31,232 nucleotides of DNA from an uncultured Bacilli bacterium. Lineage in GTDB: Bacteria; Bacillota_I; Bacilli_A; RF39; UBA660. Location of the stretch: positions 1-31,232 of the forward strand of contig CAKOJO010000009.1 of assembly GCA_934090595.1 (NCBI GenBank). The letters are read 5' to 3'. The first letter of the stretch is position 1; the number at the start of each line of letters is the position of its first letter. Positions 29,264-31,232 of this stretch are shown one piece after another. The notes beneath the pieces were generated by a model. That model did no database searches, had not been told where the DNA came from, and saw only the letters and a program-made list of their open reading frames with translations. The position numbers were made by a program, and so were the translations under genes.

Positions 29264-31232
29264 ATGAAAGAAAAAATAAACGAATTATTATTAAGCTTAG
29301 TAAATGGAAAAATAAATGTTGATGAGTTTAATAGTGAGTTAGAAAAAGAGTATAATCTATCTTTGCAAAAAGAAGATATAATAAGTTATATTAATTTAAG
29401 TTTAAATGATAATATATTTGAACTTGCTAGAAATAATGAAAAATTACATAATTTAATTTATGTTTTAAGTCCTTATGTAAATACTAGTGATTTGATTGAT
29501 AAATATAAAATTTCTCTTATAGATGTAATGAAAGGATATTATCTTGATAAGAATCATTCTAGTGCTTTCGGTAAAAATCTATTTGATTATTGTAAGAAAC
29601 ATAATGTTATTTTTAATGATGAGGAACAAAAACAAATTGAAGGGTTATTTGATATTTCTTTAATTGGTAAAGATCTTTATAATTCTTTGAAGAGTGCACT
29701 TTTAACTTATGAGGTACATGATGGTAAGATTGCTGAAGGGAAACAAAATGATATAGCCTTTGCTAAAAACAATCTTGATTTTATCATGAAAAATTATACT
29801 AAAATTAGTGTTGCAGATGGTTACCGGACTTTACCTGTAGTAGAAATTGTTCTTCAAAACGATAATAAAGAAAAACTTTTATCCTATCTTCCTCCTGAAA
29901 GTTTTTCGCGACTTTTCGGAAGGGGAGGTGCTCCTGGAGAGATAGAAGTCGAAAGAATTCTAGTTAATCTTGATCCAAATAATATTTTTTATCTTCCTTA
30001 TTTTAAAGGTTCCCAAGTTTTAAATATCGCTATTGATAAAGGAATCAAACTAAGCGAAGATGTTGTTAAAAGACTTGATTGGAGATATTTTGATTTTGAT
30101 GACAATTTTTATATGATTCACTTAGCATTAGAAACTGATATTAAGAATGCACTTCACATTTATCCTATTAGTAATTGGGTTGAGTACAGTGAAGAAGATG
30201 GTGTTGTATTAGTGGATACCAGTGGACTGGATTATTATGATAAAATACAATATTTTACAAATCCAAAACTAGCTAAGTTAGCAATTGATAATGATCCAAA
30301 CAATGTATTTGCACTTCCTATTACTTTAAGCTATGACATGTTATTAGAGTATGCTATTGAAAAAGGTCTTGATTTGTCTTATAAAAATCTTTGCAAATAC
30401 GATATGAACAATATTTCTAGTAATGAAGTTCTTTTTATGAAAGCTATTAAATATGATTATGATAACATACTTAAATATAATGGCTCTAATTATCTCTTTA
30501 AGTGTGCTTCATATTATTTACAAAGTAAGAATGTAAGTAAATCCTCTAGTGACATAGATAAAATGCTTGATGAGGCTCTTGATGTATCTAGAAAATTTTT
30601 AGATAGATATCATAATACAATATTCTTTTATAAAGGAGATCTAAAAAAATTATTTTTTAATGAAAAATATTTTAAATATTTCTTAGAGTTTAACAATATA
30701 AATGAAAAAGATTTTATTCAATATGGTTTTGGTAGTTCTTATGACTGGTTAAGCGGAATGTTGAAATGTAATAATTTTGATGACATTAATAGTTTTAAAA
30801 AATTTTTTAATTATTATTGTAAACAGACTGGCAAAGAAGAAAATACTGTTTCTTTATTAAATAAATTTATAAACTGTTTAAAAGGATATTCTCAGTATAA
30901 AGAATTTTGTGATTTCTTAGTTTCATCAAATATTAATTTAAGTGAAGAGAACTTAAACGATATGGATATACTCTTTGATTATGACTCTTCACTTAACCCA
31001 GATTTAGTACCTAAAAATATTAATGATTTGGTTAATTTTAGTAAGAAAATTTTTGATTCTAATATTGAACAATTCTTTACTTGCAATGATATTAATATGA
31101 AAAGAAATATGTTTTGTAAAACAATTCTTAATGCTGATTTGGTTAAAGTTAACGAATGGTTACAAACATATGGTGATACTTTATATTTAACTCAGTTACA
31201 ATTTGAAAATAAGAATGATATTTATTTATGTA
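29264..31232 (+). CDS. Large unknown protein with helical repeats, truncated by window end
   Basis: I read this frame codon by codon: it is open for 656 codons from ATG 29264 to the window edge, with no stop. AGGTGG and an extended -10 promoter precede it. It is acidic, rich in Asn, Asp, Lys and Leu, with no signal peptide or membrane segment. Two related blocks, DPNNIFYLP (from residue 237) and DPNNVFALP (from residue 344), each followed by a helix pair of the type (N/E)(I/Y)AI(D/E)KG(I/L), are 107 residues apart, so it looks like a solenoid of degenerate repeats. Function unknown. Repeat proteins of this kind often bind other proteins, but nothing here shows a partner. Confidence 0.85.
   Translation, partial: MKEKINELLLSLVNGKINVDEFNSELEKEYNLSLQKEDIISYINLSLNDNIFELARNNEKLHNLIYVLSPYVNTSDLIDKYKISLIDVMKGYYLDKNHSSAFGKNLFDYCKKHNVIFNDEEQKQIEGLFDISLIGKDLYNSLKSALLTYEVHDGKIAEGKQNDIAFAKNNLDFIMKNYTKISVADGYRTLPVVEIVLQNDNKEKLLSYLPPESFSRLFGRGGAPGEIEVERILVNLDPNNIFYLPYFKGSQVLNIAIDKGIKLSEDVVKRLDWRYFDFDDNFYMIHLALETDIKNALHIYPISNWVEYSEEDGVVLVDTSGLDYYDKIQYFTNPKLAKLAIDNDPNNVFALPITLSYDMLLEYAIEKGLDLSYKNLCKYDMNNISSNEVLFMKAIKYDYDNILKYNGSNYLFKCASYYLQSKNVSKSSSDIDKMLDEALDVSRKFLDRYHNTIFFYKGDLKKLFFNEKYFKYFLEFNNINEKDFIQYGFGSSYDWLSGMLKCNNFDDINSFKKFFNYYCKQTGKEENTVSLLNKFINCLKGYSQYKEFCDFLVSSNINLSEENLNDMDILFDYDSSLNPDLVPKNINDLVNFSKKIFDSNIEQFFTCNDINMKRNMFCKTILNADLVKVNEWLQTYGDTLYLTQLQFENKNDIYLC

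Noticed and set aside
1..31232. Mycoplasma-type code (TGA = Trp)
   Set aside because: TGA ends nusB, xseA, infB and others at expected family lengths, and Trp is encoded by TGG.
1..31232. CRISPR array, insertion sequence or prophage
   Set aside because: No regularly spaced direct repeats, transposase, integrase or phage genes were seen.

Overview
The window is AT-rich chromosomal DNA from a low-GC Gram-positive (Bacillota-type) bacterium. Strong AGGAGG-type ribosome sites, sigma-A-like promoters with 17-nt spacers and short hairpin-plus-T-run terminators support this. TGA is used as a stop (nusB, xseA, infB) and Trp is TGG, so the standard bacterial code applies and this is not a Mycoplasma-type code. 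Teichoic-acid genes mean the cell has a wall. An uncultured gut Bacilli/Mollicutes-like lineage is a guess from gene style only. I see no mobile element, CRISPR array or rRNA gene.

Region 1 (1-6122): the 3' part of tRNA-Leu(UAG); an unknown gene; hisS with an unusual Cys-rich tail overlapping a TtcA-like gene; a structured RNA that fits 6S RNA; then the nusB-xseA-xseB operon, which ends in a membrane-anchored SGNH protein of the type that partners MBOAT acyltransferases.

Region 2 (6115-20428): a cell-surface polymer locus. Two TagB/TagF-type glycerophosphotransferase-family genes face left. Diverging to the right are a TarI/IspD-type cytidylyltransferase, a GatZ/KbaZ-family protein, a GatD-type dehydrogenase, a membrane acyltransferase and a TagG/TagH exporter. 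A Dlt-like module follows: adenylation enzyme, carrier protein, AlgI-type MBOAT and a dedicated phosphopantetheinyl transferase, then a second SGNH protein and a convergent alanine/ornithine-racemase-family gene. My main inference is that the cytidylyltransferase, GatZ-like and GatD-like trio makes a CDP-hexitol, possibly CDP-galactitol from fructose 6-phosphate via tagatose 6-phosphate. The TagF-like enzymes would polymerise it, TagGH would export it, and the Dlt-like module would acylate it with a substrate that may not be D-alanine.

Region 3 (20549-26305): a SpoIVB-type peptidase, then a rimP-nusA-ylxR-(unknown)-infB-rbfA operon. RimP lacks its C-terminal domain, and an unrecognised basic protein sits where ylxQ normally lies.

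Region 4 (26306-31232): a 370-nt gene-free stretch with two near-perfect promoters and a candidate small RNA; an unknown 153-aa protein behind a perfect TTGACA-17-TATAAT promoter; an rRNA-methyltransferase-like gene, an RluA-family pseudouridine synthase and a small membrane protein; then a large unknown repeat-containing protein that runs off the window.
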